Below, piece by piece: positions 48,276-61,499 of a DNA stretch of 64,000 nucleotides. The stretch covers positions 20,046,435 through 20,110,434 of the forward strand of contig NC_031495.1 in the NCBI RefSeq assembly GCF_000237925.1. The letters are read 5' to 3'. Origin of the DNA: Schistosoma mansoni (Eukaryota > Platyhelminthes > Trematoda > Strigeidida > Schistosomatidae). The notes under the pieces are model-generated. The model was not told where the DNA came from and did not search any database. It saw only the letters and a program-made list of their open reading frames with translations. Within the stretch, counting starts at the first letter, position 1. The number at the start of each line of letters is the position of its first letter. A program made the position numbers and the translations under genes.

Positions 48276-51200
48276 TTACAATTCAGATTCACCGTATAGA
48301 CTTGCTGCAAATGAGGTATAATCCAAAGCGCCACCATTTGCGACACCTGGTCCATTGTATGCTTTCATACGATTAATACAATAGTCAGCCAGTTCAGGTT
48401 CCAATTCACGTTTCAATTGTTCTGTTGTAATGTATGGCTTTATACAAATGAGAAGAAAAGAGAAACTTGCAGAAATATTGTGTATATATGTAGGAAAGGG
48501 TTATTAAATGCTCAATATAAAGGGACTATGACAAATCACTTACATAAATTGTAAGATAATTATCATTACTGCTAATTACATGAGATGAGTAATCAGCAAC
48601 ATTGGATAAGAATGTTTGACCCTGCTTTCTAAGTGTTCCGAATTAAGTAAGTTATGTTTACATTCTCAAACAATAAGAGCGACAACAAACAATAACTGAA
48701 TTTTCATAAAAAGAGATTATTATTGAATATGTGAAAGTTCAGTAAACTTTTTTGTGATTTTCCCTCCTTTTCTAAGATCACCATACACATTTTCAAACTT
48801 TAAATCCGTTTTAAATTTAAGAAAACCTTTTTTGGCTAAATAAGGGATGCCTAACAGCAAATTCGATGAATTTCACAGCCTTCAAAACATGAAATGATGT
48901 TTTATTTTTCAAATGAAGATTTGTGAAATAGTTTAATAATTGTTTTGATACTTAGGATTTAATGTCAATAACTTTTATTTAGTTCAGAGAGTAATATGAT
49001 AAGTTCCACAAAGCTATACTTCAGTTTTTCCACAGAAGTAAATTAATTATACTTTAGATATTTGTCTGTCAAGTGACTGATGTTCGTACAATTTTACGAA
49101 TTCTAGTCGAAGCTAGTGAAGAAGATCGCTTGTTTCTAGAAACGATGTAGTCGGTCTAGATAATTGTTAATATGAAATATTATTCGGTGTGAATAAATTT
49201 GTGTACTAGAAAAGTGAAGTTATCTACGTTGATATTACAACAATGAGATAGTAAAAAGAACGGCGAACTTACTGTATCACCTGCTAAAGTTCTAAATGAA
49301 TTGACCATTTGTTCAACTGTATCAGCTCCCATTGTTTGTTGTGACATAAATTGCATGAACGCATCAAACGTCACATAACCAGTACAATGTGGATCAACAG
49401 TTTTCATAATACGCATGAAATCAGCTTCACCCTATGACAAATCAACAATATAAATGAAATTTATTTAATATCCAATTAAATAATAAAAAAGAGAGGCAAT
49501 TGAATGCACTTAATTCTCTGTAATGAAATGAGGAAAGTTGCCAGGTAAAGCGAGGAACTAACGATCAGAACATATTCAGATTGTGTTTTTCAAGCAAACT
49601 CGCAATATTTATTGATTCATTCATTTTTGACAGTCTAAACGAATATCAACTAGATGTACGTAGAAAATTTCAGCTAATAACATGCACTAACAATAACTGT
49701 CAGAATGAGATTATATATTCTGAATCTTATCAACAGACAAGATAAATAATGCATATTAGTTAGTTAATCAATAATAAATAACGGAGTATCTGGTTGGCAT
49801 TTGCATCAGTTCAAGTTATTATACATCAAATCGCCACTAGATGAACAAATTAACAAGATGAAGACTTGACATGAAGAGTAACGTTTTAGTAGAAGAACAA
49901 ATGAAGTCATGGGATAAAACGTATGAAATGTGACGGGAAGGGAGCAAAGCACAAAAGGACACTTAGTTAATGATTAGTGAGGTAGGAATTGATTCTGATT
50001 CATTCTGTTGCCTGATCTGAACAATCTTTGGTTCGTGTTATACTATTACGGATCAGTTTTGAAAATATTTAGTGAATTTAATGAGTCTATTACTAATGGC
50101 TTAGCGTTTGTCACAAAACATGAATACCTTTGACTTGGTACCTAACTGGCTTTTAGGTGTGCACTGTTGAGTTGTACCATGCTATGGGGGGACGGCTGTC
50201 CAGTGCTCCTCGGTTTCCGACAATACCCCGACTGAAACCAATCTGTGAAAAATGTCACCTATAGACTGAAATGCTTTAGCTTTGAATGTATGCACATTGT
50301 GTCTCTATTAAACACTTCAAAAGATTTTTTAAAACTGTCGACAATAGTACTAAGGTTTTTATTGATTTCACCTAAGAAATATATAGCATTGGTATTCAGA
50401 AAGTTGATTATCAGAAACACACCTAAGACAATTTAGCTTAATTTCTTAAACAGATGTATCCGTTGTGTGTGATTGAATAAGTTTAGAAAAAAAGTATATA
50501 TGAAAAACCCAGAAATTATGATTTGTTTAGTAAAATGATACAACAGATGTGTAGCAGTAGTAGTGTAAGCAGGGCGATTAAAAATAACTTTTTGATTATC
50601 TAAGTGTATTTTCTTATATGATTTCTTACAGTATATGCAATGCATATTATAATTCGAAGAAAGCGTTGTATATTATCGCATTTACAGCATTTTATAAAAA
50701 ACTTACAGCAGCAGTATTTTCCATATTTCCTAATGGTGAAGTTTATATTTAATAGTAAACAATCACCAGGTTTATATTAGATGCGTGATTATGCAATCAA
50801 TGTAGGTAGAAATAAATCAGGAGAAAGATCATAGAAAGAAATGGAGGACAACTAACTGATCACTTGTTAATAAATAATATCACGTAGTAAACTATTTAGT
50901 GTTAAGAGAATGTTATTCAGTTAGTGGTTTAATTGTATATGTTCATTTAAGTGCTTAAATTCATAATTTGACTAAAGTAGAAAAATCCGGTGATTTTATC
51001 AAAATATCATTTTAGAGGTTACTTTTACAACTGGTGTTTCTATAAGAGATTGTATATGATAATAAACCGTTCAACGGAGACTCTTTTATGTTTCAACTCC
51101 AGTGAAATGTAAACAGTTGATTGATCATCACTTGGTAGTGACCGTTCATTTTTATCTAGTCCTTAGAGATGATCGAAGTATATCAAGCAAGTTGTAACAT

Positions 51201-54200
51201 GGACTATGTCCTGTAGGACTCGACATCGCGTGCACTATCTTGAGATTTTAGGCAGTTGGATGAGTTACACTGGTTCGAATTCACTGGGGAGTATCGGCTA
51301 CATCTTAGTGATAGGCGCTGAACAGCCCGGAACTTGGATCTATGATTCCTGTTGACTACTTATAATCACCTGACACACGCTTAATGTTCGTAATGAACAA
51401 CATCCATAGTCATTTAGTGAAGAAAATTCGTATTTGTATTGTTATTTGACATAGCCTAACAAAACTGTAATAGGAAGAGTGATTCTTACACTAATCCTCA
51501 CTTTCGATGCTTAAATGTTATTCTTTCTAAGTTCATAGTTGATTTGATTTTAATCGTTGTTATTTAAATTTTTCACAAATGAATGTCAAAGTCCAGGGAA
51601 CGTTAAAAAATTGTTTTACTAAAATAATTAAAAACGAAATACAGAGTAAAAAATATTCTAAGTTTTAGATGTATTTTTTTGTCAAAGGAAAAAAAGCAGT
51701 TGGCTTACTTGAGAACTATTTGGTATGGTAAAGCCAAGTGATACAAGACAAGCTCTAAAATCTAACGGATCTAATCGACGTGTTCTATGTTTATCAAAAT
51801 GATTAAAACATCTACGACATTCCTCAATTTGTTGTTCCGTAACACCACGATAATCATTAGCTGTTATACGATTTTCGATTTCATTTTGACCGCGTTTTAT
51901 ATTAGTTTTCAATTGTTCCCATCCAACACGTAAAGTTTCCATTGTATATCGTGTATGAGGATTATGTGTAATCAGAAATTCTTGTTGTTTCTATGATTCA
52001 AAGGAAAAATTAATAATCATTTAGCAAAAATAAATTGTTTATACAATCGATCGCGACTGTTACAGTCGATAAGAAAGAAAACTGATGAATAAAAACTTTC
52101 CGATCGGTTAAATTCCTTATCATTGATAAGCTGACCAACAATTTTGAAGTAATTGAACATAAGGCTTGCTTATCACAAAAAAAGTGATTGATTTTATTTC
52201 TTAAAAAAATTGTCAGTGATAGGGAAATACAAATTTTGATAAAAAATGAACATGAATCTTTGAACTTAGTTATCTGTCAATTAATTATCTTGTGTTATGA
52301 GTGATTGTTTGAAAGTTATGTTTAAGAAGTTTAGATTACAAATAGACTTGTCAGATTATATATTAATCACTATCGCCCTTATTCACAGCCATATTTGGCT
52401 AAATCTTGTACAAATGTTGTTTCCTATTTTATAGTACGATGTGTTCTGTCTGGTTGGTATATAAACCCAGTATGTTTGAAATAAATGATTCATATTGTAG
52501 AGGCTGTTTTTGTTGTTCTGGACTTAACTGACTGGGCTAGACAGAGAGCAGGACCGACAAGTACTCTAGACTGCTACGTACAGGTTCAATGTGTCATTGG
52601 TCTTATCGATAATTCACTGCTCTCAAATTGGCGGCATTGTCACGTCATGTATTAAACAGTGATCAGTAATGGAAAATAAGAATATACAACAAACAGATGA
52701 TATGAGAAATGAAATCATCTTATTTCATCAATTTAAATCATACTTGATGAAGTTTTTCTAATTCAGTTATTGTTGGTTTCCATCCTTCTAAATCTTCTTC
52801 AACTTTATTTAAACGTTGTAATTGATCTTCTAGTGATAATTTTTGATTTGTTACAATAGAATGTACTGTTTCTAGATTATGTTCTAAATATGGTCCAAAA
52901 CGATTGGCTAATTGAGCGAATTGAGTATTGACTTTATCATTTTCTTGTTGTTTAACAAGTTCTTGATGTAATGCATCATCTCTTCCACTAATCAATGAGT
53001 ACATTGCATCCCATCTACTTTGTAATGTCTGTTTAATAAATGTAAATAAACAAAAAAACACATATAGCTAAAATCTAACACATTAACATAATAAAATGCA
53101 TTTATGTTAGGTCTAGCTAGTTGTTATCTTTTATATGAAAATGTATTTTGCACAGATTATTTAGTTCAAGATTTACGAAACAAATTAATATTACATAACG
53201 TTGATGCAATGAGTTTTTTCATAGCTGAAATTCTACGTTTACTACAAGTGGAGTTAAATAGCCTCCAAATACTATGACTGAACAATAAATCGATAAATAT
53301 GTTAAGGAATATGATTCCGATAGTTCATCAGGAAATGAAAATTGATACCACAATGAAAATAACCTCTGCTTTAACAAAAAAAATGAAATATCAGTGTTCT
53401 ATATTTTTCATTACGTTAATGATACAGTTGGTCAATCAGGTATCCATCAAACGATAAGCGTACTTTATTGATCAAGAGTTGGCTTTTCTCGTAGGAGCGA
53501 GTTATTCACTACTGGTTGAACATGTGGACTAAACTTCTGCGGGAAAAATATATATTTATATATATGAATGAGTGTATGGATATTTCTCAATTCAGTTCAA
53601 CCAATAAAGTTTCCTTTTCGCTCCCTGTCTTCTCGCTCAAATAGCAAGTTGGGATTGGGCCTAGAAAGCTTGTGCTTCAGTATCGAAACCGGACATTGCA
53701 CAACACAACAGTTGATCATCATTCGATCAAACAAAATTGCCCTATCCATAACCTATTCCAATTACAAATGCACAAGAAAAAGAGATGTAGAACGATGATG
53801 AAATTCAATAGAAAGAGATAAGGGGGTTAATTTAAATTTTCAGTGTTACATATTTGTTAAAGATATCATATTCCCCCCCTCTATTATTACCCAGTTATAT
53901 ATGCCTTTTCTTCTGCTTATCATATTGTGAAATATCTAACAAATAATACGTCAATATTGTATAGAAACATAAAACCTTTTATATGCTAAAGAAAAGAATA
54001 TCTCCAATTTATATCTAAAACAGTATGAAAGTTATTACTTTTTTTTGAAAAAGAATGATTTTGTTTGTCTTCTTATTATTAATACTGAACAAAATTTAGT
54101 TCTTCATTTAAATGTCAAAATCAAGTAAACCATTTTTATTCGCTTGATATAAACATTTTTTAAAAAAAATGATCGTGTATACTACTTATAAAAGAGGGGA

Positions 54201-57200
54201 TTGGATATAGAAAAAAAAGAGAAACACTTGTAAAATTTTATCAGGGAATAAGTGTTTACCTTTAATAAATGTAAACAAATATTGAATAGATAATGAGTCA
54301 TTCAAATGTCTGCTATATAGTATAAATTATTTCTAGTTAGTGACCATGTGTTTGTATATGTAGAGGGGGGGATATATATTGTCGTAAAATTTTAAAATAA
54401 TATTCATTTACAGCAGTTTTGTTGAGGGATTTGTATAGTATGGAGGGAATTTACAGTAAGATCTGATAGTCATTGGAAAATTAACGAAAACATAAAAAGC
54501 GTTAAACCATTGATTCTATTCACAACTCAACACTACACTTTGGAGAATAATTTCTAACTTTTAAAACAAGACATGAAAGTTATTGGTTCAGTCATGTCTA
54601 AGGTCGTGGATGTGAACTGTTTAAGAGTCTTAAATAAGGTGAAATATTTGTCTAATACTCCTTTGGTTTTTAATTATTTTCCAGTTGAATTTAGATATGG
54701 TTTTTAATTTGGTAATAATAGTCAAGAATATAAGAAAGTTTGGTCGGAAAAGTTTCTGGAAAGAATGTTTAATTTAGTATAACCTAGTAGACTATTTAAG
54801 TTAAAAAAAAGTGTTATACACTTGCTTAGAATCAACTATAATAGTTGTTCACCGACACGAATAATAAAAAAAATGCTAATTTGAATGGAATTTGGAAATT
54901 TACAATTGTTCATTTGTAACTTTCTCAGTCAGGAATATAATTCAAATCTGAAAACACAATTCAGACGTGTATTTATCATTTAACTATTCCACGGAAAAGA
55001 CACATTAGTTAAAGATGCATAACGCACCTAATTATGCATATTCACTGACTTCTGTTGTATAAAAGTTAAATCTTGTTGACTATTCTCAAACAAGGCTAGC
55101 TTTACATACTTGAAATATTAGAGATGATATGAGTCAATACTGAAAACAGAGTTCGAAGACAATTTATTTATCTTTTATTTCTGTTTTTGTACGATAGATT
55201 TTACGGGTTTTGTTCTCATCTAAATTGATGCAAAGTGAAAACTTAAAACAAATGAACCATAATGACATGTAATTTTATTCATACGGTCACTAAACATGAC
55301 TGTTGGATATTTTAAATGACCACTTTGCTACAAAACTTGGTATATGAAGAGTTATTCATAGTATTAGCGTATAAAGAATTTTTTTATGTGCCCTGAACTT
55401 GTGATCGGATTTTAGTTCCAGATCAACAACAAAATATGAGAATTTCTACCAAAGCAATGGAATGAATGTACAGAGATGTTAAATGAATATTATCTACGAT
55501 TTTATTTCAGGATATTTTGGCACACACAAATATTGGCTTATAGCCAAGTACACATACGTTAGCAACACTTGGTACTTTTCATCTCTGTCACTTTTGTCCA
55601 GAAATAACTGGAAGATGGAAACTCACTGAAAGATTAGAAAGGGAGACCAAATGTTGAGTTTTGATAACTTGTTTAAAATAATGTAAATTAAACCGACGTG
55701 TAATGGTTTGTTAATATAGTCAACTCAAAGGTTAAATATTAAGGGTATTTAGTAAAATCAACACACACCTTCCATACAGCTTTTAGTTCTCTCAAGGAAG
55801 TCATCATGAAAGAAATGGTTATCGACCATACCATAATCTAACGATGATATTTATTTAAATTAAATGTCATAACATTTCACCTATCAGGCCTTACTGTCTA
55901 CTGAAATTTTCTTTTATCTGTCCACCTTGATTAAAATATAACAAATGATCTAAACAGTTCAATTATTTTAACACAGCTTAAAAATGACTTAATAACCAAT
56001 CACATCCGCTATGTGGTCATTATTACATACACCATAAATGTATTTAAATCCATTTCTCAGTGATTTAGTTTTTGATTTGTAGGTATGAAATTCAATTTAA
56101 TAATCTTCCACATGGGTATAGAGTTTGTTTATATCTTACAAAAACTGGACACTTAGGGCGACGTGCCAGAATTCACCGTGTATTTTATTAATTTTTTCAT
56201 AGTTGTGTTCGAAATGCTAGAAGACACACTGAAATGATATAAATTAATCTAATTCTACAAAGATTACTTTTAACTGGATTATGTAAATCGATTTAATGAA
56301 ATAAACTTTTTCATAGATGGATATTTAAAATTTCACTTTTTACCGATCCGATATTACTCGTTAAGTTCATGAGAAAAACAAATTTTAAAATTCTTGAGAC
56401 AGATCACAAAAAATGAATGAGATAGACGATTATTATGGTAAAAGTGTTCATTTCCATCATGTAATTTTGTTAAGAATAAATCCCCAGTAAAAAAATACAA
56501 ACTTACAGAGCAATCAATCATTGTGTATGGATTTTTTAATAATTCTGATGATAAATTATGCGATTGAATCAGTTTTTTCACTTGCTCTGCCTCTGTAATT
56601 ATATCATTCAATTCTTTTTGTGCAGCTGGAAGAGTTTTCTTAAAATTTTCATGTCCATTAATAAGAGACTGTTGTGAGGATAGATATATTAAAGTAATGA
56701 AAAAAAACGAAAACAAAATTTAAGATGTTGAGTTATTGCATTTTTATTTTGTAAAATATGTCATGGTAAGAAAACATAATATCATTTAAAAATATCATTG
56801 ATTGAAATTTGGAAAATACTGGAGAACTGCGTTACTCCAATATAACACGTTATAGCGATACGCATTCACAAACTCTCTCAGGATTAAACTCTTCAGGCCT
56901 TGTAGATGAAGTCAGTCTGTAATATAAACTACAAATTGGAAAAGCTTTATACATGTTCTACATTATTAAAGAGAACATTATTTTATCATAAATAGTTTGA
57001 TAACTGTAGACTATTGGAAAGTAATAAGTAGTTGAATATTGGCGATTAATATTAAGTGTCTAAAGCAAGCAATACTTCCTCTAAGATGAGACATTCAAAT
57101 GAACTATTTTGTGCATTGAACATGTGACGTTTTGTTAAATATCCGAAAAATAGTACCTTTGCACAAGATTTCGCGATGATTGTTCTTAACAATTGAACAT

Positions 57201-60200
57201 AAATTTTTATTGGTTTCCTTATCTATTAGACTACAGCTGTCATGTTGTGAAATCAAAACGTTGTATCGGTTGATATTTATTGATCATTTTTAACACATAG
57301 TTTTAAACTGCAAATGATTGATTACAACTTGTACAAGTAGTAGCAATCTTCATGGACGTTGTGTGATGTGAATTCGATTCCATGAAACGCTTAGATCTTT
57401 CAAACAGACGAAAATATTATTATGAAATGAGTGAGTGCTTGAATATACAAAGTCCAGACACGAAAATCCATACTAACTTCTAGAAATGATAGACATAAAA
57501 GCATTTTAAACAGTTTTAAGATATTACCCTTTTGCTAATTAACTAAATAGTTTAAACAGCTAGTTGACTATAAGTCTCACGAGGTCAACAGAATTTTAAA
57601 TTTCTTACAATAGGTTGGACAGTAATTATTTTGTATAGGGACAATTATCTTATGTAAGTAGTAAAATAACATAAGTAGGAAGTTTTTTCTACTTTACTGA
57701 AAGTTACAACCACCGTAACATTCCATTCATAGTTGCACAGTCTGACAAAAAATAACATGGTTCACCAGCTTAATGGTTGAACTAAAACGATACAGTGTAG
57801 GCAGAAATTAAGGAAAAAACCAATTTATTATTTTAAAGTGAATAAGTCGGTTTTACATTATTAACAAAATTTCAACCGTCATCTATAATTTCTTTAATTA
57901 TTGATTCGATGTGCAATTCCTACAAAAAATTACGCTAGTCGATCAATGAGTAGTGTATGATCATCAATGCTTATGGAGTTTGAGTGATCCAAAGTCGCTG
58001 AGTTGTTATTAAAATAACGTGTTATATTAAAGCATGAATCAAATTTATAAACTTACGGTGTTTATATCATTGTCAGAAAACAAAACATAAACACTCAAAA
58101 CAGTCTGGTCATAAAAAGACAATTAATTGGAAAAATACATATGGTTCTCTTGTCCCTTACCATTACATCTTCAACTTTATTCACAATAAACATATCTTGA
58201 AGATCTTCATGAACTTGTTCTAGCCAATTATTAAAAGGCTAAATATAAAGAGGTTGGAAGAAAAAAAATCTAGTAAAATCAAATTTTCTATTCAATTTTG
58301 ATCAAAACGTGTAAGATAAGCATGTGGAGTTATGAACAGAAAATGCCATTTGAATGTATCGATCGTTTTTGCTTATCCTTCCATGATAAGTATTGGTTGA
58401 GCATAATGGAACAACGAAATGAACAACTCAGATATTTACTGTCAGGTAATAGGCAGATCTGGTGACTCGATTGATAAAACTCTGAAACTTTGCCGACTTA
58501 GGTGACTGGGAAATATATTTCTTATCGACAACCAGCATTTATTTAGACGTGCAATTTTGATTGGAGTAGAGGTAAGGTGGAACAAAGTTATGAGTGGTCA
58601 AACAATGACTTCTGGTTTGAGCCATGTTAGTACTTGTACACTACCGGGTTGGGATCTAGGTAATAATCGCAATCAGTGATAGGGGACTTTGAGTAGAACG
58701 ATTCAGAATAGGTCACAGTGACATAGATGAATTTACCAGTTACTTTATTCTAAATCTTGTTGTTTTTTATTATTTATTTAAACACATAAATATTGGTACA
58801 AGGGAGCACCAGATATATATGCGACGCAAAAATCTCATTTGATTTATGTGAGGGCTGTGATACTGTCCAGGTGCCCAAACTGAAGCAGGTAGTTTTCTTA
58901 GGGTTTTCTGACTCCCCTAGGTGAACTTTCAGTGTCCACCAACCCGGTTAAAGCGCCGGACATTCGCTTTTCGTCCTCTCAATTTCGTAAACAACTGTAA
59001 TGCCAAGAGAAGGCAGTGAGTAGGACTTCCCTGGCAGAGGCTATATACGCGTGGCCATATGAGAGCATTTCGAGAGGGAGAGCGGACTTTCTCCACTTTC
59101 GGCCATACCAGGGCATTTGAGGGGTGAACATCAGTGATCAATCACCATGAGCACCTCAGCCCAAAAGCAGGTCATTAGGTCAGTAGTAAGGTCAAATACT
59201 GTTAAATTAGATGTTGACTTGAATCTAACGATGAGCACTAATTATCTAAAGAATGTAGGTAATTCTTGCTGTTGAGTGTAAAGTAGCACAAAACCTAGGT
59301 CTACAGTTTCTTACCTATTGTCTACTCAAACTGTATAGCATTCAAAGTAGATAATATTCATATTGTTTGGATGTAGATAGTTAAATGTTTTTAGGTAATG
59401 TAATATACGAAACTTAAAATGCCCTAGTTGTTTACTATTTTGTCTACAACGGATTAATTTCCTTATTTCGGCTTAATAATAAATATAAATTTACACCTAA
59501 ATCAATATATAAACAGATATTTTTCAAAGTAAAGATTGAAATTATGTCAATTATTAAATTCCAATAAAAAGACAAATAGAAATGAACCTTTTTATCTAGA
59601 AAATAACAAATAAATCATCCAAATGTAAATACACCTATATCAAACACATGATAGCTACAAAAAATGAATGTAAATAATCAAATTTGGCAAGTAAACATTT
59701 ATGATGACATAAAAAATTAATTTGTACAAATGTAATTATTTTATGGGAATACTTTTAATTAGAAAATACTAAATAAAGTACAATCAACTTTATATAGATG
59801 AATAGTTAAATTATTTTCTGGAAACTAGAGCAAAATTAACCAGCTTACTATTTACTATTTATAAACTGTCAGATTAAGTAAAATACACCTTTACTGGAGA
59901 GAATATTTGTAAACTTCTATCAGAAAGGTTTCAATCAATGATATATATGGTTTAAGCAACATCTTCAATATTAAATTGTTATCATTGTGAAAATGAAATA
60001 AAACAAGCTATTGAATCATATTAAAGACACATATTTTTTGAGCTAAATGTTTTGACTGAAAAACTGTCATTCACTATCTAAGCAACATCACTAGTGTTTA
60101 ACCTCCATATAAATTAAGCACTCAGAGAACTCAACATTAGCTAAAACATCAACCTGAGCTACAAATATTCTTTTTAAGAAAGTTATGTTTCACATCAATG

Positions 60201-60944
60201 GACGAGGGACTTTTGGTTAGTATGACAGCTGACTTCACTTGGTGTTGATCCAGTACAGTACAAGAGAGGTCCATTCAACGAGTGCAGGAACAGATCAACT
60301 GGGGTTTCTAGTGGCACTTGGCTAATATTTCTAAGCAATACCTGAAGTATTATGGACTGTTTGTAGCGATAGCACATTAAAGAAAACATCTTTATTTAAG
60401 CGATACATGTCATGAAGGTTGAAAAGGTAGGAGGGCAATCAACTTCCTGTGTTGATAAAAAATCATCAAACGTGAGCAGTTGCTTGAGATTTTTAGACCT
60501 GTTAATCACTGCCCGGCTGATTATTTGAATATATGTGTCTAACAAAAAATGAAAAGCTAAAGTAGCTGAGTAGCAAGGCTTTTGATAACATTCAAAGATG
60601 TTTAACAGATAAAAACAGAGTTTGAGCAAGTGTAACTCCCTAAATCTTTTGAATGTGTTGAAGATGCCAAGAATGATGTACGCTGAAGTTTGTCAAATGC
60701 AGTTGTTTTTATCCCAGGTTTCGAAGTCATAACTTTGACAACAAGTCATTATTAACGAAAACACGATAATTAACAGTCATTAAAATAATTTACTTAGGCA
60801 TTTTGTTATAGTATAACATATAGCTTAAACGTTATTGTCAGTAGTAAACGTAAAGAAGCTGAAAAAGGAAAAGAAACGTACCGCAATGCGTTTGGCAATT
60901 GATAAATGCAATTGATCAATTTGATTAAGCAAATCCAAGATGCC
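48276..60944 (-). CDS. ACTN: alpha-actinin, C-terminal part (spectrin repeats and EF-hands)
   Basis: An actin-crosslinking protein of muscle Z-lines and adhesions. Exons in transcript order: 60944-60882, 58238-58161, 56668-56507, 53028-52744, 51990-51709, 49431-49273 and 48437-48276. All are phase 0 with GT/AG ends; together they give 396 residues and a stop. Matches to alpha-actinin include IDQLHLSIAKR, PFNNWLEQVHEDLQDMFIV, NPYTM, MSQQTMGADT and the terminal GALDYTSFAASLYGESEL. The first EF loop, DKHRTRRLDPLD, has Arg where Gly is usual. The second, DPHCTGYVTFDA, lacks the final Glu. Calcium binding therefore looks weak or lost, as in muscle isoforms; this is an inference. The actin-binding domain and first spectrin repeats lie outside the window. 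Convergent with WRAP53, with 944 bp between the stops. Confidence 0.95.
50158..50225 (+). repeat. fragment of the hammerhead-like repeat in actinin intron
   Basis: gtgcactgttgagttg... and gacggctgtccagtgctcc echo the ctgctgagga...ggccgtccagtgc core. It is strongly decayed. Confidence 0.5.
58560..58745 (+). mobile_element. decayed SR2/RTE-like 3' fragment
   Basis: ggtcaaacaatgacttctgg, then tttgagccatgttagtac and ttgggatctaggtaataatcg, is a diverged version of 40720-40860. It lies in an alpha-actinin intron, antisense to the gene. Confidence 0.65.
58767..59135 (-). mobile_element. 7SL-headed SINE-like family, internally deleted copy
   Basis: It matches the family at 36859-37440 in reverse: the tail, then a jump across the middle, then ccggttaaagcgccggacatt through the cctctcgaaat block up to gggcatttg. 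The 7SL-like head itself is lost. It lies in an alpha-actinin intron in the sense direction. Confidence 0.75.
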
Positions 60945-61048
60945 CTGAAAAAGAAATAAATAAACATAAAATGATTACATATTTCGTCCAAATACACGGA
61001 ATAATTATTCGATAAAACAATATATACTGACAAAATTTTAAAATTAGA

Positions 61049-61190
61049 AACTGTTGAGGAGTCACACAATGGGACGAAACGGCCGTCCAGTGCTTCCATG
61101 TTTTCCATGGTGGTCTAGCTTCAATTGACTCATGAACTCGACTATTAAATTACAATAATATCCACAAAAACCCCTTTTCATAGAATAAAA
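61049..61190 (+). repeat. hammerhead-like repeat, single copy
   Basis: ctgttgaggagtcacacaat, gggacgaaacggccgtccag, then tgcttcc and ccatggtggtctagcttca. The GAAAC and GUC parts are kept, but CUGANGA is altered to UUGAGGA and stem II has a mismatch, so it is probably inactive. It lies just upstream of the 60944 alpha-actinin exon. Confidence 0.65.
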
Positions 61191-61329
61191 GTAATTTGAA
61201 CTCTGGATAGATGTCCCGATTCATTAGAACCGAGTTCATTTATAGTTAGTTTGGATGAATTCATGTGTGTATTAGTATTGAAGTAAATTTATAAAAGTCT
61301 TAAAACTAGATATTCCAACTCGTTATATT

Positions 61330-61495
61330 GGCTGGGATAAGAGTATGTTAAAAGAAGCTAGGGGCAGCCAAACAAATATGTGGAATCAGACTATAAAGTT
61401 ATTTATTGTTAGACTATGTCTATGAAAAATTCAGATTTCCTTATAGGTGCCGGCGTAATAATCGTAGTCTATGACTAAAGAAGTTGGGTGACATA
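61330..61495 (+). mobile_element. decayed SR2/RTE-like 3' fragment
   Basis: gctaggggcagccaaacaaa, then atgtggaatcagactataaag and ggtgccggcgtaataatcg, parallels 40700-40850 with many changes. Confidence 0.6.
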
Positions 61496-61499
61496 TTTC

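Noticed and set aside
51165-51370. Another SINE, based on ggttcgaattcac near 51275
   Set aside because: Only a B-box-like string is seen, with no A box, tail or second copy in the window.
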